A stretch of DNA of 64,000 nt from assembly GCA_031771865.1 (NCBI GenBank), contig JASISA010000036.1, positions 1,116,001-1,180,000 of the forward strand, written 5' to 3'. A program made the translations under genes and the position numbers. Positions 42,940-54,276 of the stretch are shown in pieces. Position 1 is the stretch's first letter, and each line of letters begins with the position of its first letter. The notes beneath the pieces were generated by a model. It was not told the DNA's origin. It saw only the letters and a list, made by a program, of their open reading frames with translations, and ran no database searches. The DNA is from Nothophaeocryptopus gaeumannii. Lineage: Eukaryota; Ascomycota; Dothideomycetes; Mycosphaerellales; Mycosphaerellaceae.

Positions 42940-43424
42940 GGGCATCATGAGGGCATCATTCCTTGAACACGCGTCATGAGACTTTAGCGAAGGCGTTTAC
43001 GAGGACTTGCGGCATTTATTGATACCCAATTGAGCGATTGAATTGTTATGGCACAAGGGACAAATGGCGTTTTGTAAGACGTTACTGTCTCACGACTGGA
43101 TCTGTCACGGTCATTTTGCAGCTACTCAGATGTACATGAAGCCTTCGTTAGACATGATACATACTTCAAGATGTACACGTACTCTCGGCGTGTACCTGCC
43201 TGTTCCTTTCGTGCTCCCATAGCAAGCTCAGCTACAAGCTGTAGCTCCAAGCGGCTCAGCCTCATCGTATTCCAGCTGGCTGTAAATACCGTTTCTATAA
43301 TGAATCAAGCCTTCGATTTTCATACGAGATTATCTTATGATTTCAATCGACGAACGGCGAAGACCGCCTCAACAAACCACTGCAAGAGACTCTGTCCCTC
43401 CTTCCCACTAACAGCATCCCACCA
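42940..43424. other. Convergent 3' intergenic region
   Basis: 485 bp between the cyclin-box stop and the beta-galactosidase stop. No gene seen. Confidence 0.4.
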
Positions 43425-45512
43425 CTATATACACATCAAACAATCCGCATCCGGCCTATTAAACCATACCCTTTCCGCTAACCCCTCCGCCATCATAGTC
43501 CCATCCACTTGATCGGGCTCTAATTCAAACACTATAACCTCATTCTCCTCATCTTTCTTCAGCAGCGTTCCAGGAAGATATAGAGACTGCTGCGGACCTA
43601 CGATCCAGTAACGACCGAGATTGAAGCCGTTGATGAAGACTTGGCCTTTTACGCCGGAGGGGATGGAGAGGAATGTATCCCATTCGGCGAGGTCCGAGGT
43701 GTTGCGGAGGGAGGAGGGGATGGAGAATGAGCCGTGGTAGAACACGGGTGAAGAGGAGGAGTTGGTTGAGGTATAGGATGGGGTCGATGGGTGGGAGGAG
43801 ATGGAGGGGAGGGTGTCGAGGGGGACGGGGTAGATATCCCAGCCTTGAAGAATTGTATTTCCGACCAGGACGTCGCCGACGATTCCCTTTTCTGGTTGGC
43901 GGAGATGGTCTGAGGAGTTATATCCACCACGACGGGAGTAATAATCGACTCGTCCAAGGTTTTCGACGAGGAGGGAGAGTTTGTCTCCCGGTTCGAGGGA
44001 GACGCTGACGTTCAGAGGATGTTGGTATTGGCTGTCGATTACGCCGATTCGGGTGTTGTTGATATAGACGAGGACGCGGTCGCGGGGGCGATCGCCTGCA
44101 CAAATGATGCCTGAGACGGTGGATGTCGCGGTATGCTCGTACAGAATAAATCCAAACGCCTGTCCGAGAGCTTCCATGGGCATTGGAGAGTCCTTACTTG
44201 TTCCGTTGCCCAGAGTATCGAATAACCGAGCGAGAGGTTTCAATTCGAATTTCGGCATCTCCATCAACGGCACATTCTTCTCCGCCTCCGGTATCAAGCC
44301 ATTGGGGAGGTATTTTGCGATCGTATCTCGCATAGTATAATAAAGCTCCGTCACCCTCCCACTCTCATCAATCGGCGCACTATAATCATAACTCGGCGTA
44401 AACGCCGTCGTCCGATTCTGCCATAACGCCCCACTATAAAATCCAAAATTCGTGCCCCCGTGCACCAGATAAAAACTCATCGAAGCGGATCTATTTCCCA
44501 GAACATAGTCGATGTCTTTCACAAACTGCTCCACGACCTCCGGGTCGCGCAGAGTGGAGTTATGGCTGTTGGAGGAACCCCAGAAATCTGGTGCGTAGGT
44601 ATAATACTCCCCATCTAGAAGCGGTCCGAGCATACTCGTGTCGTTTATGTACATGTCGCGAGCTTTGAAGCCGCTGGCAGGATCACCATCAGTCTCCGCC
44701 AAAACACCAGGAATCGAACCTCCGTCAAGAGTCCAGTCCACAGTCCCATCATTCGTATACAGCGGGACGTCGAAGAGCGATTTGAGTATGTCGCGTAGGG
44801 CAGCGATGTATTGATGATTGTCGCCGAAAGACCCGTACTCATTCTCGACTTGGACCATGAGGATTGGGCCGCCGTTGGTAACTTGTAAGTCTTTCAATTC
44901 GCTTGCCATTTTCGTGAGATAGTTTCGAGATGCATTAAGGTATGGCTCGTTGTAGTCTCTGACGACCATACCGGGGACTTGAGAGAGCCAAGCTGGAAAG
45001 CCACTGTGTGCAGAAGAGAGGTGTGGTTAGCTGGTGATTTGCGTTTAGTGTCAGGTACGCACCCGAAGTCACGTTCACCGCAACTGTACGGTCCTGGTCT
45101 GAGAACAATGTTTAGGCCTTCCTCTTGTGCTATTTTCATATATGTGGCGACATCATTTTCTGGCTGGTCGAATGCCCATTGGCCTGGTGATGGTTCTAGT
45201 TGGTGCCAGAGCATGTACGGAAAACTGGAGTAGTTAGCATTCGCAGTAGACGATTACATCCCGACCCTACATAGTATTCAAGCCCATTGCCCTAGCCTTT
45301 CGCAACCGGTCTCTCCAGTACTGGTGAGGTATTCGTTGAGGGTCCATCTCGCCGCCAATGATCTGGTATGGCTCTCCGTGAAGGAGGAAGTGGGTGGCAT
45401 TGTAGGCGAATGCTGGAGCTGGAGCTGATGCCGTCGGCCCTGCACTGGCGAGGGCTGAGTGAGCATGGAAAGTAATCGAGAGAGCTGATAGTATGAAATG
45501 AGCAGTCTTCAT
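43425..45512 (-). CDS. Secreted beta-galactosidase, GH35
   Basis: Exons 45512-45271, 45224-45063 and 45003-43425, 660 aa. Removes terminal beta-galactose from oligo- and polysaccharides outside the cell. A signal peptide spans about residues 1-22. The (beta/alpha)8 barrel starts FLLHGEPYQIIGGEMDPQRI. NTIFPYMLWHQLEP and VLRPGPYSCGERDFGGFPAW are GH35 landmarks; the acid/base Glu is in MVQVENEYGSFG and the nucleophile Glu is probably in LLDGEYYTYAPDFWG. YLVHGGTNFGF and the C-terminal jelly-roll motif FINGFNLGRYWIVGPQQSLY agree. Many N-glycosylation sites. Shorter than the roughly 1000-aa LacA type. Both introns close in phase 2. Confidence 0.93.
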
Positions 45513-45935
45513 TTTGCCTCAGTAACCATGTGGGTGTAAATTAAGACCGAGTTGAGGTCTAACAGTGGATAGTAGAGGCATGGCGAGAATATTGTAGACT
45601 CTATCTGAAGCTTTGAGTGTAGTTAAAGCTTGTGCGCTTGAAAGTCACGGTGACATTTCAAGTCGATAGCGTCGGTAACAGGCTAAAGGTTGCATATTGA
45701 GGTTTCAGGGATATTCGAAACGGAGATGAGTTGCAGGGAAGTTCGTCCGAGCGGGGTCTTGCTTCGAGTCCCAAGTGGAGGTGCCACGACGTGGGGTCCA
45801 TGTTCTTCGTGAACTGTTCCTACAACAGATCCGACAATCCTGCTTAGGAATGTGGTCAGCGACGAGATTGATGAGGTCCTTGCTAGCGGTCGTGAAAGAT
45901 TTCAAAATTTCCAAGATACCCTGGGCTACCAGCCG
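45513..45935. other. Intergenic region
   Basis: 423 bp: promoter of the beta-galactosidase and 3' side of the SDR. No gene or tRNA seen. Confidence 0.4.
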
Positions 45936-46804
45936 CTACATTGCCGTGAAACCTCCATCAACCGGAAGATTGACTCCAGTTATCCAACCTGCCTCATCGC
46001 TCGCGAGAAAGACATAGGCCTTCGCAATATCCTCCGGTCGCCCCAGCCCTCGGAATGGATGTAGCGGCTCAATCTGTTGGCGTACATTGCTGTCGTTGAA
46101 GAGCGCGTCCGTCATATGCGAGGCAACATATCCAGGATTGACGGCATTAACATGGATCCTGTGCGGTGCGCAATCCAGAGCTGCGGCTCTGGTCAAGTTC
46201 GCGACTGCTCCTTTGGACATGCTGTATATCGGCGCCGTTGCTGCGCCCACCAAGCCATATACCGAGGCCGCGTTGAGAATCCAGCCTCGGTCTCCGCTCG
46301 CTAACGGATCTTGCTTGATCATCTGGGCGGCTGCGTACTTCATCCCATAGAAGACTCCTTTGACGTTGGCCTCGATCGTTTTGTCCAAGGTATCCAAGGA
46401 TGAATTCCAGATTGGCGCCGGATTTCGTGTTTCAATCGCGAAGCCAGCATTGTTCACCTGGATATGCAGTTAGAGAGGCGCATTTCAGAATCTCTATGAA
46501 GCCTTACCATGATGTCTAATCTTCCATATTCCTTGACAGCTGCGGCTACAGCTGCTTCCACAGACCTGGGATCTGTGACGTCTGTCTCCAAAAAGAATGC
46601 TTGTCCTCCGTTCTTCTGTATTCGCTCATGCGTCGGTCCGTCTGATTCGTCTTCCGGAACTGTCTCTGTTCGCCAAGTGCCTTCTTGGATGTCAGTGCAG
46701 ACGATCTTGGCTCCTTCCTTTGACATGGCCAGTGCCGTTGCACGGCCGATGCCGCTGGAGGATCCAGTGATCATGGCCACGCGTCCTTCGAGCCGACCTC
46801 CCAT
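45936..46804 (-). CDS. Short-chain dehydrogenase/reductase
   Basis: Exons 46804-46508 and 46457-45936, 272 aa. Classical SDR: cofactor motif TGSSSGIGRATALA, acidic VCTDIQEG after beta 2 (suggests NAD), DVTD, NNAG formed across the splice junction, catalytic Ser (NAASVYG), Tyr and Lys (YSMSK), and the C-terminal GWITGVNLPVDGGFTA. Substrate not predictable. The 50-nt intron has gtaagg/tccag borders. No pathway partner adjacent. Confidence 0.9.
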
Positions 46805-47372
46805 TTCGACAGCTATATGAAAAGTAAGTCCTTCGACTCAGGAGATGGGTGAAAAGTGTTGAATGTGTCTCTTCTGTGCAAGTAGTGGAGCAGGAAGTGA
46901 AGGCGCAAATACCCACCTATTTAGCTTTCCCGAGGCACGTTCATGGCAAAAGCGGTCCACGCGAACCATGTGCCGACTGAGAACAAGCGCCAACATGACA
47001 GCGCCTTACCGAGTCGCCAGGCGTGCGTGCAGCATTTGGTTCAAGATGCGAGCCGCTTCTCCTTGTCGACGTAGCTTGAAGACCAGGAACTCAAAGCGGG
47101 GTGGAGCTTGCAAGCTTGACGAAAGCTCCACCGGCAGTCGCCTTGGGTGGTGCATCTTGAATACTGTAGGCAGATTAGGAAGACGCGCCACGCGGTCGTC
47201 GGTCTTTTGCTTGCTTTGAGTGGTCTTCGACACGTCCGCACGTGCAGCTCGTCGTTCTATTGATCCTGTACAACCATTGAAGTGTAGTTTTGCCCGTCTG
47301 TACAAAGGCCGGTATCCCATCTATTCCTCTCCATCATTTCCAACATGCCAGCGTGTCATTTCACATCATTCA
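46805..47372. other. Intergenic region
   Basis: 568 bp: SDR promoter and 3' side of the mitochondrial gene. No gene seen. Confidence 0.35.
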
Positions 47373-48312
47373 TCATGATTGTTTCTTCGACTTTGCCTGT
47401 TGCAGCTCTTGCTTTTCCTCATTCAGTTCTTCTTTGGTCTTGATGCCCGCCTCTACCTGCTCCACGGCGCGCTCTATCTCGATCTCCATTTCCGGCAGGT
47501 TGAAGCCCTCAGCGATGAGCTTGCCGTTCCATTTCTGCAAGAGCATTGCATCTTCTTTCCCGTTTTCTGTCTGTGCTTCCACGATCTTGGCGACCTGCTC
47601 GATTTCTGCCGGGCCGGGTCTAGGCGCGGTGCGAGACTCTTGTCGCGTCGAAGCTACGAGACCAGCTGCGTAAAGCTGATCCATTTGTGGTGAATCGGAA
47701 ATCTTGACCGCGTTCTTTGTCGTGAGGTGCTCGAGAAGCTTGGAGCCGTACAGTGCCTTGTAGTGTGACCACGCGCGAAAAACGAGGTAGAAGAAGGGTA
47801 GGTTGGGAACTCTATGGCGAGAATCAGTGCGCTGAATACCAGCTGTGTCGCCATGGAATTTCAAGATCTTACACTGGCACGACTGTGAAAGGTATGGTGA
47901 TAGGCATCCAAACGATGCATTGCCACATCCTCTTCCTATGCAGGCCTTGCCTTTCCGTTGCCAGTTGCTTGAGGATCTCGGGCACTTTGTCGCCTTCCAT
48001 GAAAGCGCCTGGATATAGACACTCGAATTTGAGCTTGCCGTTGTCGATGTCCTCTATGCGCTTCTTGGTGGCAGGCGGAATGGTCTTGAGGCCCCATTCC
48101 TCAAAAGGTATCCGCTTGAACAGCGTGTTGCCATAGACAGTCACCTGCTTTTGCCATCCCTTCTCGGCTTTCTCCCATTGTGCCCATGTCTGCGATGCTT
48201 TGGTGATGACGCGCTCTTGAATTGGCGGCTTCGTTCCAGCGATCTGCTCCTGGACGCGTTCGCAGTAAATGAGCGTGCGCCGTGTGGATACCGGCAGAAG
48301 AAAGAGGCGCAT
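47373..48312 (-). CDS. Mitochondrial K+/H+ exchange-related protein (Mit_KHE1 family)
   Basis: Exons 48312-47873 and 47811-47373, 292 aa. The start MRLFLLPVSTRRTLIYCERV is the hallmark of the family that includes yeast YDL183C, linked to mitochondrial potassium/proton exchange. A hydrophobic hairpin (WMPITIPFTVVPV joined to VPNLPFFYLVFRAWSHYKAL) suggests inner-membrane insertion; the C-terminus is a charged helix (EIEIERAVEQVEAGIKTKEE). The frame runs 20 codons further upstream, but without an ATG, so 48312 is used. Donor gtaaga. Confidence 0.85.
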
Positions 48313-49431
48313 AATGATGCTGGCGATGTCCAGGCGACGGAGCAAAGGGAGTCGCTCAAGAGATGCGGTCAAGGTAGCATTATCGTTGTCCTACAAATGC
48401 ACGAACACAGCCTGTTGTGCCTTGCTCCTTCCTGGCCCCGAAGTCTAAACACGTGAAGCAAAAGTTTATGACGTGTGAGGGTTCGGCTCTGATGCCGACT
48501 ACCGAGCGCCCAAACGGTTGAGATCGCGAAAGATCGAAAGTCAAATAGAGCCGCATTCTCCAACTTCACAGCAACGATTGCAATTGTTCTCGGCATCTGC
48601 GTGCTTCGTAAGTTGGCCCATCAGAAGGTGGATGTTTGTCTCTGCGTCTATTGGATCTCGAGCACCGCTCGTACAGGCTGAGAAACTGTTAGTCAGAGGC
48701 TATCGAAGTGCTCTTGGTGGAGCTGCTAGAATTTAATCCTTGCATAGCGTTCATCGGCCAGCTCCCCGAACAAATCAACACGGGACCACCACTGCGGCAT
48801 CAAGTTTTATTACTGCACTCGCTTTTCGCCGCACCAGCCCGATGCCTTGCGGAAATTGCAGTGTTGCTGGCAGATGAGCGCCCAGTATGTGGCTGTGTCA
48901 CCTCCTCGCCTTCCACAACGCCACGGGAGCGCCAATGCCGTCTGCCCACGAGGCTCCGTCAGCCATATCTCGCTCGCTACACGGCAGCGTCTGGTTGTCT
49001 TCCAACACGAGATCGCTTCACCACAGCTGTGGCCCGTCACTGGCCCCGATCCACTCTATTGCAGCCACCTCGGGCGCGTTTGTCGAAAATAGGAAGCTTA
49101 GCCCGCCTCATTGATGCAGGTACGAACAGACATCCCGGTATAGTGCACATGTTTTCACCCAGCCATCGTCTCGCTTGCTACCACTCGTCCTATCATTGCT
49201 CTCCAATAATTTGAACATCCAGAGACTCCACTTCAAGCGCTTCTACGTCTGCTCGATAAAGGATCATGGAAGACTGCCACTCGGTAAACACGCATTTCTT
49301 TCTTCTTACATTCACTGCAGGTCTTGCCACCCTGCGACACTCTCGACCGTTTGTTCTTTACTCTCGTCTGTCCTTCGACTTCTCGCTCTTCTGCTGAGCA
49401 GACCGAATACTACCCATCAGTCCTAATCAAC
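48313..49431. other. Divergent intergenic region of about 1.1 kb
   Basis: Promoters of the mitochondrial gene and the tyrosinase. Several short frames but none supportable. The tyrosinase frame is open from 49324 without an ATG before 49432. Confidence 0.35.
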
Positions 49432-50616
49432 ATGCGCTTTTCAACAACCGTGGCCAGCCTGGCCACTGCAGCAACTCTGGCGACAGCTCAAGCTCCCAGC
49501 ATTAACGACTACACAACCGCCGACATCTCCAGTGGCAAAGCTTTTCAGAACGTTTCAGAGATTGCAGACGAGTCCATGAGATCAAACATTGGCTCTAGAT
49601 CTGGAGCAACCTGCACATACGACAATGCAGCCGTGCGCAAAGAATGGCGAACACTGGACGAGGCCACCCGAAAAAGCTTCACGGATGCCGTTACTTGTCT
49701 CCAGGACATGAAGCCCCAAGTCATGACCGATGACCAAGCCGCCCATTATCCAGGTGTCAAATCACGTTTTGACGAATACGTTGCTACGCACATCAACTAC
49801 ACCATGAACATTCACGACACCGCCGACTTCTTCGCCTGGCACAGAGCATTCACCCATTATCTCGAGCAAGATCTGAAGAACCTCTGCGGATACACAGGTG
49901 TAATGCCATACTGGAATTGGGCCGAAGACTCTGCTTCCCCTCAGCACAGCCCTCTCTTCTCTGGCGATGAGTACAGCATGGGCAGCAATGGCAAATATGT
50001 CTCTGGTCGCAGCGACACCTGGCTCGCCCAACAAGAAGTCACCTACCCACCCGGCACTGGCGGTGGATGTGTACAGAGCGGCCCATTCAGCAAATACACA
50101 GTCAACCTTGGCCCTCTCGATCTTCCAAACGCCAACAATGTCAACTCATCATTCGAGTACAATCCAAGATGTCTCGAGCGTGACATCAACCCTTGGTTCT
50201 CCAACAACTACAACACCTACACCAACCTCACCCAAGTTGTTCTGGAAGAGATCTACATCGAAGACTTCCAGTGGCTGCTGCAAGGGTACAACAGCGATAC
50301 CAACAAGTTCGGCGTCCACGGCGGAGGACACTGGCAGATTGGTGGTTCAATGATGGACTTCCACTCTTCGCCAGCGGACCCTCTCTTCTACCTACACCAT
50401 GCTATGGTCGACCGCGTCTGGACTATCTGGCAGAATCTCGATATCTATCGCCGTCAGAACATTATCAACGGGACTGGCACACTTGGTTGCGACGTGCCCG
50501 ACTGTCCTGCGATGAAGCTCACGGATAAGCTGCCATTCGGCTTCGTCGCTACCAACCCGACATTCGGAGATTTGATGGATACTTTCTCTGGACCGTTTTG
50601 CTACCGGTACGAGTAA
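49432..50616 (+). CDS. Secreted tyrosinase (short fungal type)
   Basis: Single exon, 394 aa. Type-3 copper enzyme oxidising phenols to quinones, often in melanin or defence chemistry. A signal peptide spans about 1-20. CuA ligands are probably His120 (VATHINY), His128 (NIHDTADFF) and His137 (AWHRAF). CuB ligands lie in VHGGGHWQIGG and PLFYLHHAMVDRVW. GYTGVMPYWNWAEDSASPQH is typical. The C-terminus (DTFSGPFCYRYE) ends right after the core, so no long C-terminal cap domain as in latent tyrosinases. Confidence 0.93.
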   Translation: MRFSTTVASLATAATLATAQAPSINDYTTADISSGKAFQNVSEIADESMRSNIGSRSGATCTYDNAAVRKEWRTLDEATRKSFTDAVTCLQDMKPQVMTDDQAAHYPGVKSRFDEYVATHINYTMNIHDTADFFAWHRAFTHYLEQDLKNLCGYTGVMPYWNWAEDSASPQHSPLFSGDEYSMGSNGKYVSGRSDTWLAQQEVTYPPGTGGGCVQSGPFSKYTVNLGPLDLPNANNVNSSFEYNPRCLERDINPWFSNNYNTYTNLTQVVLEEIYIEDFQWLLQGYNSDTNKFGVHGGGHWQIGGSMMDFHSSPADPLFYLHHAMVDRVWTIWQNLDIYRRQNIINGTGTLGCDVPDCPAMKLTDKLPFGFVATNPTFGDLMDTFSGPFCYRYE

Positions 50617-51108
50617 TCGCGGAAGACGAATGTTGTGAACGGCCGGTCTCATGGTCGTCGACGAGAGATCCTTTCACGACGACTGGAACATGTACATACA
50701 TACAACTGTTAATGCTGGGAGGAAGCGCTGATTTCATTTTGCATCTGGTGGAGAAACCCAGTAACTGCGAAAACGACAGAAAGGACCAAGTGCAGAACGA
50801 CGAAGTATCGATTATAGCATTGGCGTTCAGCCTTGCCGGCTGACGTTCGAGCCTGCACGCACACGCTCAAAAAGCGATTGGATAGATTACGATACCACAA
50901 AGTAATACTGTAATGCACGCCTCGTGGCCATAGGTTTTCTGAACATTATCTTCTCGTGGTGAACATGGAAGGCATGGTGGCTATGTTTGTGGCAGCCAGA
51001 AATTCAAATGAGAGATCCCCTATCTTGACACATTCATGTGGACTCACTCAAGACCCTAAACGCCACACGAAAACTCCAAAACCCCTTCCCATCTCCCCTC
51101 AAACCACC
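50617..51108. other. Convergent 3' intergenic region
   Basis: 492 bp between tyrosinase and the coiled-coil gene. No gene seen. Confidence 0.4.
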
Positions 51109-52035
51109 TTAATCAGCAGAATATTTCCCATGCTCCTCCAGAGCCGCCTTGAGCTCTTCCGAAGCCTGCTTGATGACATCCGTATTGATCATCGGCCATT
51201 GAGCAGTCGCCTCTTTGACCTTGTCCGTAGCGGTGACGATCTTTACCGTGGCACCTTTGCAAAGTTTCACCTTCTCCTTCACATCGTCCAGGTCACCTTG
51301 TGCCTCCTTGAGTGCCTTCTCCAGACTCTCGACTTGGATCTCGGTCTTTTTGATATCGTGTTGGGCTATGTTGAGTTTGGTTTCGCTTCGTGAGATGGTC
51401 TTCTCCTTCTCGATGATCACACCCTGAAGCTCTCCCTTCACTTCTTCAAGCTTCCGCTCCAGAGTCGCGAAGTCATTACCCTCGTTCTGCACGTCGCGCT
51501 TGAGAGAGCTGATTTCGAGCTTTTGGTCTTTGTTGAGCTGCGTATACCTCGCAATGATCTCATCCTTCTCGGCGATGCTGTCCTGCTGGACCTTCATGGC
51601 GTTTCCAGATATTTCGGCCTGGCGTTTGGTATCGGCTAGTTGGCGCTCGAGGTCGCCTATGTTACGTCGCTCGAATTTGATCCGGTCGATGGCTTGATCG
51701 AAGGAGATGTCTAGTCGGGGTCGTTTCGCTGCAGGGCCCCTTGGAGCGGAGGGGAAGTAGGTATCGAGTGGACGTCGATAGGGAATGGTAAGTTGTGTTA
51801 TTTGGAGGATGATGTCCCTGTTGTTGCTGGTGAGTACGTGAGAGGTGGGTGGAATGGGTGCTTCGAGAGCTTTGTGTTGGTTGTTATCTGTGTGCAGGAT
51901 GGTGGTATCGTTCGTGCTGCGGACATATATTTTGAGTGAAGCACACCTTTCAGGCTAGTGCCGCTATCACATGCATGTCAGCCATCAATGAGCCCAATGA
52001 CAATGCTCCAAACCTCACCTGCGCAGCTCACGCAT
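51109..52035 (-). CDS. Coiled-coil protein, 284 aa, 5' end tentative
   Basis: Main exon 51946-51109; proposed first exon 52035-52019 (MRELR), joined at gtgagg...gaaag in phase. The N-terminal third (LKIYVRSTNDTTILHTDNNQ, IILQITQLTIPYRRPLDTYF) may be a small fold. AAKRPRLDIS looks like a nuclear localisation signal. The rest, from IDRIKFERRNIGDLERQLAD on, is an almost continuous heptad coiled coil to the end. No family recognised; a nuclear structural or kinetochore-like role is only a thought. The first in-frame ATG without the extra exon is 51597, which would lose the N-terminal part. Confidence 0.6.
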
Positions 52036-52211
52036 GCATCACATGCTCCTCTCGTTTCAGAATGGCTGGTCTCTCTTCACTCATACCAACTTCGCGTCGA
52101 TGCCCTTGTTAAACATCACTTGTCCTCCTCTTAAACCTCCAGCGACGCTTCTGTCTACGATCAGATCCCCCATCGCTTGCCCAATCCATTGCCTCACTGA
52201 CGGGTTCCGAC

Positions 52212-53141
52212 ATGACAGAGCCGCGCCGTTCCAAGCGCACTCATCCAGCCAACTACAACTCCAATGGCCGCGACTACCTCGCTTCGGTCGTCGGCTGGTC
52301 TCGAGACAAGCTCGATCAGTGGCTGACATCTTCAACAGTCCACCCTCACCTCCTGCTCTGGTACAACCTCTGCGTCTCGGGTCGTCGCCGCTTCAAGGAT
52401 GGTGTCGAATGGATTGAAACCGGATACTTCTACAATTCCGGTGACCTCGAGGAAGATTTGTTCTTCATGTGCATGGGTGAAGGTAATATGAGCGAGATTA
52501 AGGGCGTCGATGGTGGATACGCCGATGAGCAGGCGAAGACGTCCAAGTGGATGACCCAGGAGATATGGGCTCGCACTGCGTGGCGCATCGTTCAGGACAA
52601 CTGCAGCCAAGGCCATCTGTTCGAACGTGCAGTGATCGAGCACCCAGCAGCCGCGTATGGCTTTACGATCGACATCCTCTGCATTGCTTTTCACTCGATT
52701 CAACAGCGCAACTTTGAGTCCATTTGGGCTGCCATTATCACCACCGCTAGTGAGAGCAGCTTGCCACCGAGACCGTCGACTGGAGAGACGGCCGTCATGA
52801 ACGTCCTCAAGGAGGTGCAACTTGAACGGGATATGGAGACGGATTCGTCATCGGAGGAGGATAGCGAGACCGAGACTGAGGACGAGGAGGATTCGGATGT
52901 CGAGATGTCGGACGGAAATGACGATGACTTTGTTGCACCCAAGACGCCAGAGCCAGAGGGTTCTGGCATTGTGGTGGCTACCCCTGATGCGCCGAAGAAA
53001 GCCCGAGCAATTGCACCAAACAAGTCGCTTCAGGAGTGGCTGAATTCGCTACCTGCCATTGACGACGAGGAGGAGGAGGAGGAGGAGGAGGAGGAGGAGG
53101 AAGAGTTCGAAGTCGAGGTCGACATGGAGATGGAGATGTAA
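52212..53141 (+). CDS. Hypothetical protein with acidic poly-Glu tail
   Basis: Single exon, 309 aa. A basic start (EPRRSKRTHPANYNSNGRDY) is followed by a folded helical part (VGWSRDKLDQWLTSSTVHPH, LERDMETD boundary near 210). The C-terminal third is strongly acidic (SSSEEDSETETEDEEDSDVE) and ends with about 13 Glu and an alternating Glu-Val/Met tail. Acidic tails like this occur in histone- or nucleosome-binding proteins; that is a compositional hint only. Divergent from the coiled-coil gene 176 bp away. Confidence 0.72.
   Translation: MTEPRRSKRTHPANYNSNGRDYLASVVGWSRDKLDQWLTSSTVHPHLLLWYNLCVSGRRRFKDGVEWIETGYFYNSGDLEEDLFFMCMGEGNMSEIKGVDGGYADEQAKTSKWMTQEIWARTAWRIVQDNCSQGHLFERAVIEHPAAAYGFTIDILCIAFHSIQQRNFESIWAAIITTASESSLPPRPSTGETAVMNVLKEVQLERDMETDSSSEEDSETETEDEEDSDVEMSDGNDDDFVAPKTPEPEGSGIVVATPDAPKKARAIAPNKSLQEWLNSLPAIDDEEEEEEEEEEEEEFEVEVDMEMEM
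53065..53105 (+). repeat. GAG trinucleotide repeat encoding poly-Glu
   Basis: About 12-13 in-frame GAG/GAA units near the 3' end of the acidic hypothetical protein. Likely length-polymorphic. Confidence 0.85.
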
Positions 53142-53611
53142 GACAAGGATCCTTTGGTCTTACGCATGACCGACGAAGATGGCCAGCCCATCACCGGATA
53201 CCCCATGGCACCGTGGCCAACACTTGGTACTTCTGCTACATAAATGGATGACCATCCATGTCGTTCAAAAGGTCAGAAGGGTGTTAATGATTACACCGGG
53301 AGAAGGGTGAACAGCGACTGGTGGGTGGTAAGGCTGTATATCAGGATCTCCTACAACATCAGCGCATAAAGGACTGCAGGCTTTGACGCCAACGGCTTAG
53401 GAAAGGACACCTCAAGCTACTTCTGCTTCTCATAATCTCATTCCATCGTATGTTCGTGAAAGCTTTTGGGTATCTTACAGATGACAGGCTCGATATGGCC
53501 ATTGTCCACTGCTCTTTATTTTCATTGCACCTTGCGGATGCCTGCCCTCTATGGGATCGTGTCGCTGCTCAGGATGCCTCCATGTTGGTCGGATCCTTAG
53601 CAGAAAAGGAG
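53142..53611. other. Convergent 3' intergenic region
   Basis: 470 bp with no gene. Confidence 0.4.
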
Positions 53612-54237
53612 CTATTTCTTCGCGGCGATCTTGGCGAGGTCGGCGAGAGCTTCACGGCGCTTGTACTTAGCGTCCTGGATGACCTCTGTGAAATGGTTAG
53701 CAGGCATTCACTGAAGCTCCGAAGGCGTATGAGGGACTGACCAGCGCTGGCGTCAGAGGAAAAGTTTCCAGTCCACTCGACGAAGGTGGAGCCCTCGAGC
53801 TCGCCGCTGGTGACTGGGTAGCAGCGGACGGTGCTGAGAACCGAGCTGTACTTCAGCTCTGGCTGGGCAGTGATCACAGAGTATGTGATGAAGTGTCCGA
53901 TGCTCTGTTCGTCCCATCAGTCTCATGTCCAAATCCTCCTCAGGGATCTCTTGTATTCCTTACGCTGTGCTCCTCTTGCTTCACCTCAACGACCTGTCCA
54001 TCCTTGAACGTCCACTTCACGACATCGGTGTCAGGGCTCGCCCCCTTCACGAACTCGCCCTTGGAAAGTGCCGACCAGAATTCGCCGAAGTTCTCGAGCT
54101 TGATGCTAGTACAAAGTCAGAAATGGAAATATCAATGGGAAAAGTACCAGTCCATACAAGTGCCACACCTTTCCCAAAGGCGCCTTCACAACGGTGGACT
54201 CAACAACAGAGGTGGAGGTCGGAATGGCTGCAGACAT
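53612..54237 (-). CDS. SRPBCC (Bet v 1/polyketide cyclase-like) protein
   Basis: Four exons: 54237-54158, 54105-53964, 53904-53742 and 53685-53612, 152 aa. START-like helix-grip fold: VVESTVVKAPLGKVWHFIKL at the start, GEFWSALSKGEFV, VVKWTFKDGQVVEVKQEEHS, then FITYSVITAQPELKYSSVLS, STFVEWTGNFSSDAS and a final helix EVIQDAKYKRREALADLAKI. Such proteins bind hydrophobic ligands or act as small cyclases/hydrolases. No catalytic residues assignable. All three introns close in phase (gtatgg, gtaagg and gtcagt donors). Confidence 0.82.
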
Positions 54238-54247
54238 GTTGCTGCTG

Positions 54248-54276
54248 TTTGGCGTTGGTTTGGGTTTGGGTTTGGA
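54248..54276. repeat. Short TTTGGG repeat in a 5' UTR
   Basis: GGTTTGGGTTTGGGTTTGGA on the + strand, three units, just upstream of the SRPBCC start codon. The mRNA would carry CAAACC-type units. It is not the TTAGGG fungal telomere repeat. Confidence 0.6.

Noticed and set aside
45764..45780. T-loop-like GCTTCGAGTCCC, hinting at a tRNA
   Set aside because: No D-arm, anticodon arm or acceptor pairing could be built around it.
45936..48312. GH35, SDR and the mitochondrial gene as a metabolic cluster
   Set aside because: Separate promoters, an unrelated mitochondrial neighbour and no shared pathway genes nearby.
54248..54276. TTTGGG units as an interstitial telomere
   Set aside because: The fungal telomere unit is TTAGGG, and three units of TTTGGG are an ordinary simple repeat.
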